A stretch of 64,000 nt of DNA from Mercenaria mercenaria. Its lineage: Eukaryota; Mollusca; Bivalvia; Venerida; Veneridae. The DNA lies in contig NC_069368.1 in NCBI RefSeq assembly GCF_021730395.1, positions 67,709,501-67,773,500 on the forward strand. Reading direction: 5' to 3'. Positions 36,928 to 48,510 of this stretch are shown piece by piece. Position numbers and translations under genes: made by a program. Every line of letters starts with the position of its first letter. The first letter of the stretch is position 1. The notes under the pieces are model-generated. The model was given only the letters and a program-made list of their open reading frames with translations. It made no database searches and had not been told where the DNA came from.

Positions 36928-36970
36928 AGCTCGAAGAGCAGGCCCGAAGGGCCTGCTCGAGAATCGAGCT
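36928..36970. other. strong two-part hairpin
   Basis: A perfect 10-bp stem, GAGCAGGCCC/GGGCCTGCTC with a GAA loop (36936-36958), is nested in a 7-bp outer stem, AGCTCGA/TCGAGCT (36928-36934 and 36964-36970). It is GC-rich in an AT-rich setting. It lies 218 bp past the TTAA element and about 710 bp upstream of the OTU frame. It could be a structured end of the Helitron or of another element. No terminal CTRR signal was found beside it. Confidence 0.6.
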
Positions 36971-37683
36971 TTACGGTAACGCAAGTATACTTCCACACTT
37001 GGTGATGGATTTGAAAAGTTTCGTCGGAAGTTCTTAAAAAGCCCACCCTAACGGATAGGTGCTCACAGGAAGTACTTCTTTCCGGAGTGAATACAGAACT
37101 TCATTCGATTAATCAATCAATAACATAAATAACAAATGATTTTAAATCAGTCAAAACTGTATTCAGTTATTTTGAAAAAAATATTTAAACATTATTTGGT
37201 AAATTACATTTGCCGTTTTGCCTGAGTTCGCTGTCAGGAGGCCGGGGTTTCCCATTTACATGACGTCATTATACTATATTTAGTACTGGCATTTCTTTTT
37301 CTTTTTTTAAGCACTTATTATTTATCAATCATTATCCACAAAATAGATTCTCTAAGCGTAGACTAAAATGCATTTGTCCCTGTGTCTATACACATTGCGT
37401 ATTTAAAAAAAAAAAAGAAAGAAAGAAAGTGGGCGGAGCCAGTTACGTCAACTAATCGTCTGCACAATATCAACAACAACAAAAATAGTCAGGTTTCAAC
37501 TCAGGTAAACTAAAATAAAGGATTAGATCTATATCTTAGAGATATTTTGCTTTTAAACTCAATAAAAAATATACTGGCACAATTTCTCTTTTTAATAGTT
37601 ACTTATTTCAATTGGAAACTCCATTTTTCAAATTTCTGAATTTGACCTAGATCTGTCAAAAATTTTCATAACATCTGTCAAAA
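36971..37683. other. upstream region of the Helitron frames
   Basis: No gene. A poly-A/AAAG stretch (AAAAAAAAAAAGAAAGAAAG) is near 37405-37430. The transposon's left end must lie here or farther left, but no convincing 5' terminus was found. Confidence 0.35.
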
Positions 37684-38720
37684 ATGACAAGTAGGTTGTT
37701 ACAAAGATTTGAAAGAATAGATGGTGTTCTGTATATGGTGCAAGATGTACCACCTGATGGAAATTGTTTTTTTCACTGCTTAAGTCATGCACTGTGTAAA
37801 AATTATGAAAACTCACAAATGTTCAGAAATCTTGTCAAAGAATTGTAAATAATTGGAATTACTGGCAAAACAAAGTACAAATTTATCATGGTCATGCAAT
37901 GTCACTAGAAATGTATAAGGCTGGTATGCTGGATGGTAACTGGTGGGCACATGCATCTGAAATTGAGTCTGCTTCTGATTTATTGAAGTCTGAAATAAAT
38001 GTTTATTTAAAGGGAGTAAATGAAAATTGTCAAAAAACCTATAACTTGGTTTCATATAAACCAAATGTGTGTGAAAACAATACCATCACCTTATTGCTGG
38101 AAAATGACCACTTTATGGTTTTAAACAAAGTGGTTAACAGTAAAACTGAGGAAAATACACCTGTTCATCAGCACAAAAACTTGAATAAATCCACTGAAAA
38201 GTTAAAAACACTGCCCACTGAAAGTTATTTAAATACAAAAGAAAATAAACCACAAACACAATCTTCCCATTTTACAGATCATTCTTATGCAATGCCTTTT
38301 TGTCATTCACATGATTCCCATTCATACATGTCAAATTCATTGCAAGCTGAAAATTATTTGCACACAAAAAAAGATGGTACACACCCATCCCATTTTGCAG
38401 ATCATTCCTATGCAATGCCTTTTTGTCAAAAACATAAAGAACGCTCCTACACAGTCTCTGATGAACAAAACAGTGAAACTGAGCCAGATTTTAGTACCGA
38501 AATGCCTTTTGCAGATCATTCCTATGCAAAGTCAAGCAGTCAACAAAATACTATTTTAAGTGATTCAACCACTAAACAAAAAACTCTATTAAGTGACCAG
38601 CAAAATAAAAACAAAAGAAAAAAACATGATGAGCCAACATCGTCTGTTGACACTAAAAATAAAAAAAGAAATGTTCTACAACCAATATGGATGAACTGTT
38701 TTTCATTTGCAAAAAATTAG
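37684..38720 (+). pseudogene. OTU-domain cysteine protease-like protein of the Helitron
   Basis: From the ATG at 37684 the protein reads QDVPPDGNCFFHCLSHAL, the OTU motif with catalytic Asp and Cys. The frame closes at 37846, but the fold continues one base out of phase from about 37842 (NNWNYWQNKVQIYHGHA, then GNWWAHASEIESASD) to LLLENDHFMVL (38087-38123), where the catalytic His is expected. A single missing base near 37842 explains this. OTU enzymes cut ubiquitin chains, and their role in transposons is unknown. Residues after the domain are low-complexity, with three copies of a DHSYAMPF-like motif, then a Lys-rich end. Alternatively the ATG at 37899 starts a shorter protein lacking the catalytic Cys. 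Confidence 0.75.
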
Positions 38721-41700
38721 GTATTTGGTGTGATCTTGATTCACAATCTGATACAGATTTAAACCAAAAGAGAAGACTTGAGTACCAAATAAAAAAAAAC
38801 AGAATCAACTTCTTACTGAACTGCATGAAATACCAGACCCTCCCCCATTATCATCCGACAAGAAGTATAACAAAGCTATGGACTCGATCCGCTCTTTTGA
38901 ACTTGAACAAATGTCATACAGAATCAATCAGTGTCACATTTGCCATGAGCGTCGTATTGAAATGAAAATGTCTAAAGAAGGTACTTGCAAACGTTGTCAC
39001 TCTGACAAAAATAATATAAAAATGTTTTCACCTGAGAATGTAATGGATCCTAAACCCCAGCCTGATGAACTCAAGCATCTTACAACTATTGAACAACAAC
39101 TTATATGTAGGATATCACCATGTATTAATGTACACATGCTCAAACATGGGGGAATTGCATCTAGTGGTCATTGTGTTACATTTCCACAAGAACTTAATGA
39201 ACCTGCCCAAATATTTCCAAGGTTGCCAAATGAAATAAATATACTTAAAGTTAGAAAATTAGGCTTAAATCATTCCAGCAAAGAATTCAGGGTACGGCGG
39301 AAAAAAATCCAACTTGCTCTTGAATGGTTAAAGAACAATAATCCTGCATATGCAGACATCAAAATTTGTAAAGAGAGATTAAGTCTTTTACCTGAAGACG
39401 GAGAACTTACAGATATACCAACTGCAGAATATAATTCATCGGTTTCTCATTTGAATGACCTTGGGCCTGCTCCTGATCAAATACAACCTGGAGAGATTGA
39501 TGGTGAAACTGCATCTTCTGTTCTTCTGCCAGATGTACCAATCAATTTACAAGAAAAAGTTACCAATATAGTCAAAGATGTTGTTGGTGAAAGTCATGGG
39601 GAGGTTACAGTGAACAAAAAGGGCACTGTAACAATTCCATGGCCAACACGCGACAACAATCCTTTGTCTGAATTTACAACACAGTACTTTTTTACATTAG
39701 CATTCCCTTGTCTTTTTCCATACGCGACAGGGGATTTTCACATTAATCGTCCTGTAACATGTACATCATTAGCAAACTGGGCTGACCATTTACTCTGGTA
39801 TGAAGACGGAAGATTTGCAAGTCATCATTATTTTAAATTTGTAGTACATAATATGATTATGAGAAAAGCAGCAATTGAAAAGGGTAACTTTATTATAAGG
39901 CAACAATTAGGAGATCAGCATTTTTCAATTGAAGACCTTCGTAATAAAATACAAAATGGGGATTATTCTTTATCAAACAAAATAGTATATTTAAGTGCAA
40001 CACTCCGTGGCACAAGTCAATACTGGGCACAGCGTGCAAAAGAACTTCGTTCTCTGTCACAATATCAGATTAGTAAAGGCCATGGTTTACCATCTTTTTT
40101 CACAACTGGTAGTTGTGCAGAGTACCACTTTAAACCACTCAAAAGATTGTTACAAATGTATAAAAAGGACGCAACTGGTGAAGAAATAAATCTAAATGAT
40201 CCTGCTTTACTTTTTGAGACATTGCAGCAGAACACCCATATAGTAGCTCATTACTTTGATTTACGTACAACTTCTTATTTTCGCGAGGTTATGGGACCTG
40301 TCTTTGGTGTCGACACTTATTGGTACCGCCAAGAGTTTGCAAAATCTCGAGGCATGATTCATTGGCATGGTCTTTGCTGGCGATCAGACAGAGAACCACA
40401 TAATTTAATACATGAAGCTTTGAAAGCAGGTCTGTCTGATGATCAATGTGCTGTTGAAATAGAAAATTGGGCAAAAATACAGTTAGGAATGACTGCCAGT
40501 CACCCTGCCGGCAAAGATGATAATGGACAGCCAAGAAAAGACCTTTGGCCACCCCCTGAAGGTACAGCCCCAGCTCCGTTGGAGAGCAAAAATCCTCTTG
40601 TAAAATTGTTAATGGATGTAAGCCAGTCACAAGAATCACTACTTGAGGATAAAAATGGATCTCTACGTATTGAAATGACAAGAGACCATCCAATGCTTGT
40701 ACAACATTCTAGGTATCATACACAAGGCTGGAGAGCTAATGGTGACATTTCATTGGTTCTTTCTAAAAGTCCACCAGATAACCCTTCAGTAGATGAAATA
40801 ATTGCTACAGAAAAATATATTACTGGTTATGCATGTAAAGGCAATCAGCCAACAGGTGCTATTTCAGATCTTTTTAATGATATGGTACACACTTCAGATG
40901 AGTCTAGTGGATCCAATGCCAAGTCCATCTGCACCAAGGTTTTGATAAATACCGTAAAAAGAGACGTTTCATCTGTTGAAGTTTCGTTCGAACTATCGTC
41001 ACTTCCTTTGTATAGAAGTAGTCATACATTTAAATCTGTCAGTTTATCAGGTGCTCGTGTCCTTGAAAAGGATGGCCAAGCAATTTCAAGAAACAATGCT
41101 CTTGACAAATATCTGTTTAGAGATAAAAACAAAAATGTATCTTTTTATGAATTTGTCTGTGAAGGTGGTAAAGTTCCTGTTTTCTCAGGCTGTACAATCA
41201 ATGCAACTTGGCCACTGGAAGAAGAGTACTGTAGAACAATGCTTTTTCTCCACTGGCCAAGTTGGCGACACATTTCCGATATCAAAGATGAAAATTTAAC
41301 ATGGTGTCAAAAAATGAGTCAGTTCTTGTGTAGTGACAAATGCCCAAATTTTGTTAAAGCTGATGTAGAAAGGGCTAAACGCAAACAATGTCCAATTAAT
41401 GACAATGAAAGTGATGATGAATTATCTATTTGTTCCCAACAGCCTGACTGGATGGAGGCTATTAGACCAAATTTTGAATTTGAAAGTCCAGTAACAGATT
41501 TCAATTATGATGATGGAGGTGATTCTTTTTATTGGAGTAAAACAAAATGTCAATATCCTGATGATCTTGGTAATTCCTGGATACAAAATTTGACCGATCA
41601 ATTAGATGATGAAAATGAATCGTTGAAAATACCAGATGTTGATCTAAGTACAATGAACCATGAGCAAAATTTTGCATTTAATATTATAATGAACAAAATT

Positions 41701-43226
41701 CTAGAAATCTCAAATAAAAGTAAAGATTTTCAACCATTAAGAATGATTGTTACTGGTACTGCTGTGTCTGGAAAATCATACTTGATAAAATGCTTAGTCA
41801 AATCAATTAGATCATACTTTGGTACAAATAAATCTGTTCAAGTTATTTGTCCTACAGGAAATAGTGCAAACATAATTGCAGGTGTTACATTACACAGCTT
41901 TTTAAAAGTCCCAACAAATTATAAAGGTAATGACATGACCCTACCCTATGGTGCAGTAGGTTTGCAGCTTCAAAGCAATTGTGATGGATTAAAAGTTCTA
42001 CTTGTTGATGAACGTTCACTAATTGGTGCTTTAACTTTAGGGTGGATGGAATATCACTGTAGATATGGGGTAAACTGTGGACAAAACTGTAATGAATCTT
42101 GGGGTGGTCTTCCTGTTGTTGTTTTTTTGGAGATGATGTCCAACTACCACCTGTTTTAGATCCCCCAATATATGACTGCAAGAATTCTTTACCGGCAGCA
42201 CTACATGGTTTACTTGTTTGGAAAGAATTTTCTGTAGCTGTTGCCCTTAAGACAATTGTCCGTCAAAATAATGAAGAAGATGAATTTCGTAATGTTCTGT
42301 TGTCTCTCAGAGAATATAGGCTAATATCTAGTCAATCACAATGGTTACAAAACTTTCAGTGGCAAACTTTGAAAAAGAAATATGGTGATAAATTCATTAG
42401 CAACCTTTCTGCACATGCGCTACATGTTTTTCCTACACATGACCAAGTTTGGGAACACAACAAAGAAAAGATATTAGATGTTAACAAATATTTTCCAATT
42501 GCAAAACTCGATGCAATCTGTAAAGGTCCCCATTCTAAATCAGCAAGTAGTGCCAAATCCAATGGCCTCTTACTTAGCATATACATATGTGAAAATGCTA
42601 GAGTTATGCTAACAGTGAACCTATGTGTGAAATATGGACTATTCAATGGAGCCATTGGCACAGTTTTTGATATTGTATATCCCCCTAATAAAATGCCAAC
42701 AGAATGTTTGCCAACTGTGGTTATGGTACAATTCCCAAACTACACAGGGCCTGCATTTATACAATCACACCCTAAAGTCATTCCACAAGTTCCTGTAGAG
42801 AGGCGAATTGACTGTGCCTGTCACACATGCAAGCGGAAGCAAATCCCACTACGTCTAGGTTGGGCATTAACAATTCACAAATGCCAAGGAATGACTGTTG
42901 GCGAAGGTGAATGCCATAGATATATTGTAATCTATCCTGGCACACGTGCTTTTGAGTCAAGAAATCCTGGCGCTTTGTTTGTAGCACTTTCAAGGGCAAA
43001 GTCTGCTGGTAATGCAACTAGGGAGCCCGATTTTGCTTGGCATTCATCGGTATTAGTCAACGAAGACAGACTTTGCCATGTTGTTAATACAAACAGAGTA
43101 AAAGCCCGATCATCTGAAATTGCAAGAATAGAATCCTTATGTAAAAAAACTCAAAACGAATTCATAACTTTGTACAATTCTTCTCATCTTCAATTACCAA
43201 TAGATATAGAATCAGTAGAAGAATAG
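38687..43226 (+). CDS. Helitron Rep-helicase
   Basis: The likely start is the ATG at 38687 (MDELFFICKKLG), overlapping the OTU frame's end by 34 bp. A frame change in the A9 run at 38791-38799 leads into the long 1,093-codon frame ending at 42159. A second change in the T-run near 42122-42128 leads to the frame ending at 43226. Residues here are numbered from the ATG at 38878. They show a zinc-finger-like CHICHERR..CKRC (about 20-40), the Rep HUH motif HWH (495-497), tyrosines Y647 and Y651 in YITGYACK, Walker A GTAVSGKS (about 960-967) and Walker B VDERS (about 1043-1047). The last frame holds GDDVQLPP, LTIHKCQGMTVGE and FVALSRAK of Pif1-like SF1B helicases. Rep nicks and joins DNA; the helicase unwinds it. 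Confidence 0.9.
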
Positions 43227-44112
43227 TTGGAATTTCCATCCTCTACAACAACTAGTGAAATAACTTGCTCTTTTTGCAATACCTGCCCTGGTTTAAGTAA
43301 AACAGAAAAGCTCTAGATGAGCTTTTTCTTGTTATTTCATTGATACAAAGTGACCATTTCACTGTGTGTAAATAAAGTGAGTATGAATGTTTATTGCGTA
43401 CTCATTTTTATTCCCGTTATGTTACACTGGAACCAAAAACTTTTGGTATTTTTCCAAATTCATGTCCGAATTTATCTATATAGTTGTGTCTGATCTTTAT
43501 CTTAAGTATGTGTTTCCTATGTTTATTTACATCAGTATACCATTATTTAATACCTTTGCATTAAGAAATATGCACTCTTTAGCAGAATAATATTACCCTC
43601 CTAAAGTCGCATGATACTTCCACTGCAGAACTTGTGCATATTTCTCGATACAAAGCTAACAACCTATATAATACCAGGTGGGTGATATGTATATCGCTGA
43701 CCAAGACATTATGTAGTGGGTAATGTAATGTAACTCTTACATTGTCAGGTGGGTGATGTGACAATCGCTGACCTATAGATATCTTCTTAAATGTATATAT
43801 AAGAAATTCATAATTAATTTTAGTCTATATGTAAAAATGAATATGATTCTTGTGATCAACTGGCTTATGCATCCATTCATATCCAACACATTATATCTTA
43901 TATTTCATATAAGAAACCTGAGTGCTTGTAAAAACCATTCAATGTACTGTCCCCTGCTGCAATGTCCATAAAAGTTAGTAAATTTCTGACTGATTTATTC
44001 TTTTTCTTAACATTCATAGTAATGCTGCATCTGCAGTCACAAAAAACACTGGTATTAATTAGTTCATACAGTTTACATTTAACATTTACTTCAAATCTTT
44101 AAGATAAAAAAA
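43227..44112. other. Helitron spacer with GGTGGGTGA repeats
   Basis: Two copies of a GGTGGGTGAT..ATCGCTGACC motif lie at 43679 and 43751, about 71 bp apart. Single or paired relatives lie at 44283 and 47379-47470. AATAAA at 43372 may serve as a polyadenylation signal for the Rep-helicase transcript. No gene was found. Confidence 0.4.
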
Positions 44113-44241
44113 TATGGGCCGTGCCATGAGAAAACCAACAAACTGCATGGATCCTGACCAGACTTCCCAGATACGCATTCTGGTCTAGATCCATGCTGGT
44201 CGCAAATGCAGTATGTTGGCTTTCTCATGACCTGGCTCATA
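44113..44241. mobile_element. palindromic MITE, internally deleted copy
   Basis: The ends ATATGGGCCGTGCCATGAGA and TTTCTCATGACCTGGCTCAT match the family at 14431 and 34962. About 100 bp of the central region is missing, leaving 129 bp. It lies between the Rep-helicase and SGNH-like frames. Confidence 0.8.
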
Positions 44242-44963
44242 TGTGTTCACTATCTTAATATTAAAGAATGTGAGCATTTGAGGGTGGGTGACATGACAGT
44301 CGCTAACCATTACAAAATTAAAATACTCATACAGTATTTGTGCATGTATTTACATTGTTGTTCTTTTTTACATTCAATAAATGAAAATTATATATGTTTG
44401 TATTCATTGTTAAAAAGTATTAAATCCACCCACAGGCTGGGGTTGTACAAAATCTTATTTTAAATATATGGATTAATTAGTTTCTATATTGCCTTCCAAA
44501 TATTATAGTATAATGATTTTTCTGTGTCCATTCAGCATACCAGCCAACAGGTTTTCATGATTCACTTTAAACCTATATATATATATATTATATCATTTTT
44601 GTGGGTTTCGTGGTTGAAACAATCAACAAAATCTAATCCAAATGAACAAGTAAAATTCCCATTCATTTTACCGGTATGTACGAAATTTGAAGTCCACAAA
44701 TTCATATCCTTTTGACGTTTTGACCAAAACTATGAAATTTCATGCCCACTTACATTAAATGATTTTACAGTATGTTCATAATTGTAAACAGTAATGTGTG
44801 TCAGTTTTATAAATACTATATACTACTGTGTGTAAGTATTTGTAAACACAGTGTGAAAATTCATTTGATGACTTTCTAGAATTCAAATTAAATAATGATA
44901 AAATGTTCTAGCAAATGGTAGCCTTTTAGTACATCTTTCATATCTTTTCTTTCTTTAATAGGA

Positions 44964-45941
44964 ATGATAAAAATGGAAAAGCCAATCATTATAATTGCTA
45001 CAGATTCCAGAGGCAGAGGTCTTCCAGATTATATTGCTGACAATCAGTTATTTTTAAATTCTATTGTCAAAGTCATTGTTCAGCCTGGTGGAAAAATACA
45101 AAATTTGCAAGAAAAAATCATTTCAACACTTTCTGGTCTATATTTTTTACCATCAACCATTATCAAAATTATTGTTTCTGCTGGTATTTGCAATCTGACT
45201 GAAAAAATACATCACTTGGGGGGAATTGAATTGACTTATAATAGAAAACGTACAAATGTTACAAACACTATTGAATGCTTTGAAACTTTTACTGCATCTG
45301 TGACAAGCAAATTTGATGCTTCTTTTCATTTTGTCTTTTCAACGATAGCCCCTGTATCCATAAAAAAAATTCAGGGACTATCAAATCTCAAAAAAACAAA
45401 CTTTGTTACAGTTTCATTAATGATGATGATATGACTGAAATGCAACACCACCTAGAAGCTGATTTAACTTTAATAAACAAGCATATTTCAGAAATAAATT
45501 CTAATTCTAATAAACCTACAATAAGAACAGATAAAGATGTTACAAAAATTTCAACAAAAAGAAGGGGACCAAACAATACTTTAAAAGTCAAAGTTAAGAA
45601 ATATTTTTACTCTCATCTTTATGATGGAGTTCATCCAGATAATATACTGGAAACAAAATGGTTCAAATTAATGTGTAAAACAGTTCAAAATCTTACATTC
45701 AATGATGGAACAAATAGTGCAACGATACATCCGACAGTGAGTCTTGGGACTTCAAACGTTAAAATAATCAGTTCTAAAACAGCCTAAACTAGGTAGATCT
45801 AATAATAACTTTTCAATACCTGTAGATCCACATTTAAAAAATGTTTCACTGGTAATAGATGCAGATGGCAATTTCCGACTTGAGAGTAACTGTTTAGGGG
45901 GTAACATGGCTTTCCTGAGTTACCTCTTAAATAGTACCTGA
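44964..45941 (+). pseudogene. SGNH-hydrolase-like protein downstream of the Rep-helicase
   Basis: The frame starting at 44964 reads IIIIATDSRGRGLPDYI, like SGNH block I (GDS with the nucleophile Ser). PGGKIQNL follows (block II Gly), then IIVSAGICNLTEKI (block III, G-x-N). It ends at 45434. The adjacent frame 45431-45787 continues the protein and contains YDGVHPDNI, matching block V (D-x-x-H). The switch is probably in the A-run at 45362-45369. A third short stretch (45792-45941) reads FSIPVDPHLKNVSLVIDADG, then NCLGGNMAFLSYLL, and may be the true C-terminus after another one-base shift. SGNH enzymes are esterases or lipases; the substrate is unknown. It may be a Helitron gene or captured cargo. 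Confidence 0.5.
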
Positions 45942-46871
45942 GAGCCGGATATTTCAATCTGCATCTGCCATCAGTGATTGACTCTTTTTCTTGCATGCCT
46001 GACTGATGTCATATTCAAGAAATAATAGTAAAAAATAACTTCAAACAATAATTTTCTTATAGCACTTTTTTCTTATTATAGTATATCAACAAACATGACA
46101 AAGCGCAGGATCTTTAGTAAGTAGGGTTTTAAGGCGAATCGACACAAAATGGTCATAATTATCGCAGAATATTTAGGTCTGTGTACATGATGTACATTAT
46201 GATGTTATAAAATTGAAAACAACGCAATACCGGGTAGTTCTTGTTTTGTTTAATCACCTGCGGTTATGGTTTTTCCTATAAAATGGTCTTGTTTTTTTTT
46301 TAAATTGAAAATTATGTTAAAAGGAACAAAGAGAAATTATCAAGGCATTCCACGTACTGTATATGTAATAATATTTCTCATTTTGTGATTTGTTATGGAA
46401 TAAAATCATTGCTTGGAGTTCAGATGTGAAGGAATTATATCACGAGGGCGCAGCCAGAGTGAAAGAATATCTTGTTTAAGTAAAACAGAATTCTTACTAC
46501 ACAATTTTACTACGGTATACAGATGTAGTTAGTTCTATGTCATTTACAGAACAAGCACCATCTTACACCCCGGCGTGCAAGATGGAGTATTCCATCACTG
46601 GTGAAATGGTCAGAAATCCCAGTCTGGTATGCAAGAAGAAAATACCAGGTTTGAAGATAACTCAGTTGCTTGAAAAGTCTGATATTTTAGGTACAATATA
46701 TATCTGGTAGATTATTCTACTTATACCATATTTTAGAAAAAGAAAATGTTAAATTACATATTGGCTGTCGAATGTGTCCATTGTTTTTACTGTTAATCCT
46801 TCTATATAGTCGATCAAGACTACATTTCTCGGATAGTTAGTAAATCTAGATGAAAAAAATGCACATGTAAT
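45942..46871. other. 3' flank of the Helitron and a LINE-tail relic
   Basis: GATGCAGATGGC (45858) and ATCTGCATCTGCC (45961) form an imperfect inverted pair around GGGGTAAC/GTTACC at 45899 and 45919. Positions 46121-46170 hold a degraded reverse copy of the LINE 3' end seen at 21730 (AGGGTTTTAAGGCGAATCGA, then AAAATGGTCATAA). CCATCTT/AAGATGG forms a hairpin at 46559-46586. Confidence 0.4.
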
Positions 46872-47131
46872 AAGCTAAGGACTGTGACTGTGACTCAATG
46901 CAGACTTTGATCGCTGGTATAAATTACAGACTCCGGTATATACCGGATTAACTAAATATATCTTAAATGTATATATTTTGTAACCATGGTGATACTAACA
47001 CTAACCTTTACTCAGTATTTTATGTTATACACTAAATGTGTGCGGACATGCAAAAATATGCATATTTTTGCCGTGCGCTACAACTGATAATCACTTTCGA
47101 GCACAGAAGACCGCTCCAACTCTGCAATGAG
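46872..47131 (+). repeat. dispersed repeat, copy 1
   Basis: It matches 55338-55596. Shared segments are TATATACCGGATTAACTAAA, TCTTAAATGTATATATTTTG, then TAACCAT.GTGATG/C and GGACATGCAAAAA. It includes the perfect palindrome CCGGTATATACCGG. No coding frame was seen; the family is unknown. Confidence 0.65.
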
Positions 47132-47378
47132 TTACATCGTAAGCTAAGTACAATCTTGATAACTTTGCCAGTTAATTATGTCAAAATTACTACAGATTAT
47201 TCCTTATAATATATAAGGAGTAATGTAACAATTTTGACTATTATTATAGATGTTATACTTTTGAGTTTTTACGTGTCTATATACTATATAGATTCATACT
47301 AAGACTAGTAGAAATATGACCATTGTTACTTATCTCATGTATAAGGTATTGAATGGTTTAATTTCAAACAATACTTTT

Positions 47379-47480
47379 GGTGGGCGACATGGCAGCCGCT
47401 GACCTTAAATACTCATATAATTATATTCCAACAATACTTGTGGTGGGTGACATGACAGTCGCTGACCTTAATTTCATATA
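47379..47480. repeat. tandem pair of GGTGGGTGACATG repeats
   Basis: Two units start with GGTGGGCGACATGGCAGCCG and GGTGGGTGACATGACAGTCG. Each is followed by CTGACCTTAA and an AT-rich TCATATAATTATA. The spacing is about 67 bp. The same core occurs at 43679, 43751 and 44283. Confidence 0.6.
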
Positions 47481-47936
47481 ATTATACTTAAGTGTTGGAA
47501 GTAAAATTATTCATTAAAAACATAATAATATTGTTACTGGAATTTAAATTGTGAAATATCATATCTACTCATTGTAAATGTACATATCAAATGACTAGAC
47601 AACAAACTTGTAAAACTAATTGTATAAAACTTTTTAAGTTTATTAGTATAATAGTTGAAACAAATTAACTTTAAACTGTTCCGTTTAAAAGCATTGTGAC
47701 TTTACAATTTAATATTAACTCAAAATCAAATAATGGAAATTATTTTGACAAAAGAAAATTAAAATGAGACAAAGATTATATTGCCTGGCGAATTAAATAA
47801 GTATACAATACTGAGAAAAAAAAAAACAGTCACCAACATTGGCATCTATCAGCATCTATCACTACCAAGAGGATCTCTACCATAACTGCCAAAAATATAC
47901 GGTATTTACAAGTTGACAGTTGAAAAGTTAAATGTT

Positions 47937-47938
<2 letters not shown>

Positions 47939-47968
<30 letters not shown>
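47939..47968. repeat. T30 homopolymer
   Basis: An uninterrupted run of about 30 T. It may be the reversed poly(A) tail of a retroposed copy, but no adjoining element was recognised. Confidence 0.8.
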
Positions 47969-47969
<1 letters not shown>

Positions 47970-48187
47970 GTTAAATCTTGTTCAATGTTATTTTCACAGT
48001 GTGGCACGGCACTGACAAAATCTTGTCTGTATCAAAATAAGATAAATAAATGCAACTGGTTTTACATTTTAAAAACATCTTCTTAACAACAACTGATTTG
48101 TTCTATACTGGATAATGTCCTATGTATACTTACCACTGGTATAATATGTACTGATTTGATAGTTTTTTTTTTTTGTTGTTTTTTTTT

Positions 48188-48510
48188 TTCAGGGTTGTAT
48201 CAGGGGTCTTTCAATGGGGGTATAAAGGAACGTCCAAAAGTGTTAGATATTTTTTCAGGGTACATCAGGGATCTTTTCAGGTGGGGATATTAAGGAACTA
48301 GTCCAAATAATTGTACTCGAGAGTTATATATCGATATATATTTTTGACTTGTCGACATCCGCCTCCGGTAGACAACATAAAATATCAAAATGCAAAATCA
48401 GTCTACTCGAGGTCTCATTATTTAGACTTATTAAGGAAAGTCCGAGAGTGTCAGATTTTTTTTTAAGGGTTGTATCAGGGATTTTAGGTGGTAGAGGTCA
48501 GTTACCAATC
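48188..48510 (+). repeat. degenerate tandem repeat, about 63-bp unit
   Basis: Three units carry CAGGGTTGTATCAGGG, a T-rich part, AGGTGGGG, and AAGGAA with GTCCAAAAGTG or GTCCGAGAGTG followed by TTAGAT or TCAGAT. They lie at about 48190, 48257 and 48440. The third is separated from the others by unrelated sequence. Confidence 0.55.

Larger units (their letters stand above)
37684..45941 (+). mobile_element. Helitron-type rolling-circle transposon (OTU + Rep-helicase + SGNH-like)
   Basis: Three coding blocks lie head to tail on one strand: an OTU protease-like protein, a Rep-helicase of about 1,480 codons and an SGNH-hydrolase-like frame. Rolling-circle transposons of the Helitron group encode Rep-helicase, and animal Helentron-type members often add an OTU domain. 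Coordinates given are those of the coding blocks; neither terminus was identified. A deleted palindromic MITE sits between the second and third blocks. The few frame breaks indicate a young copy. Confidence 0.8.
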
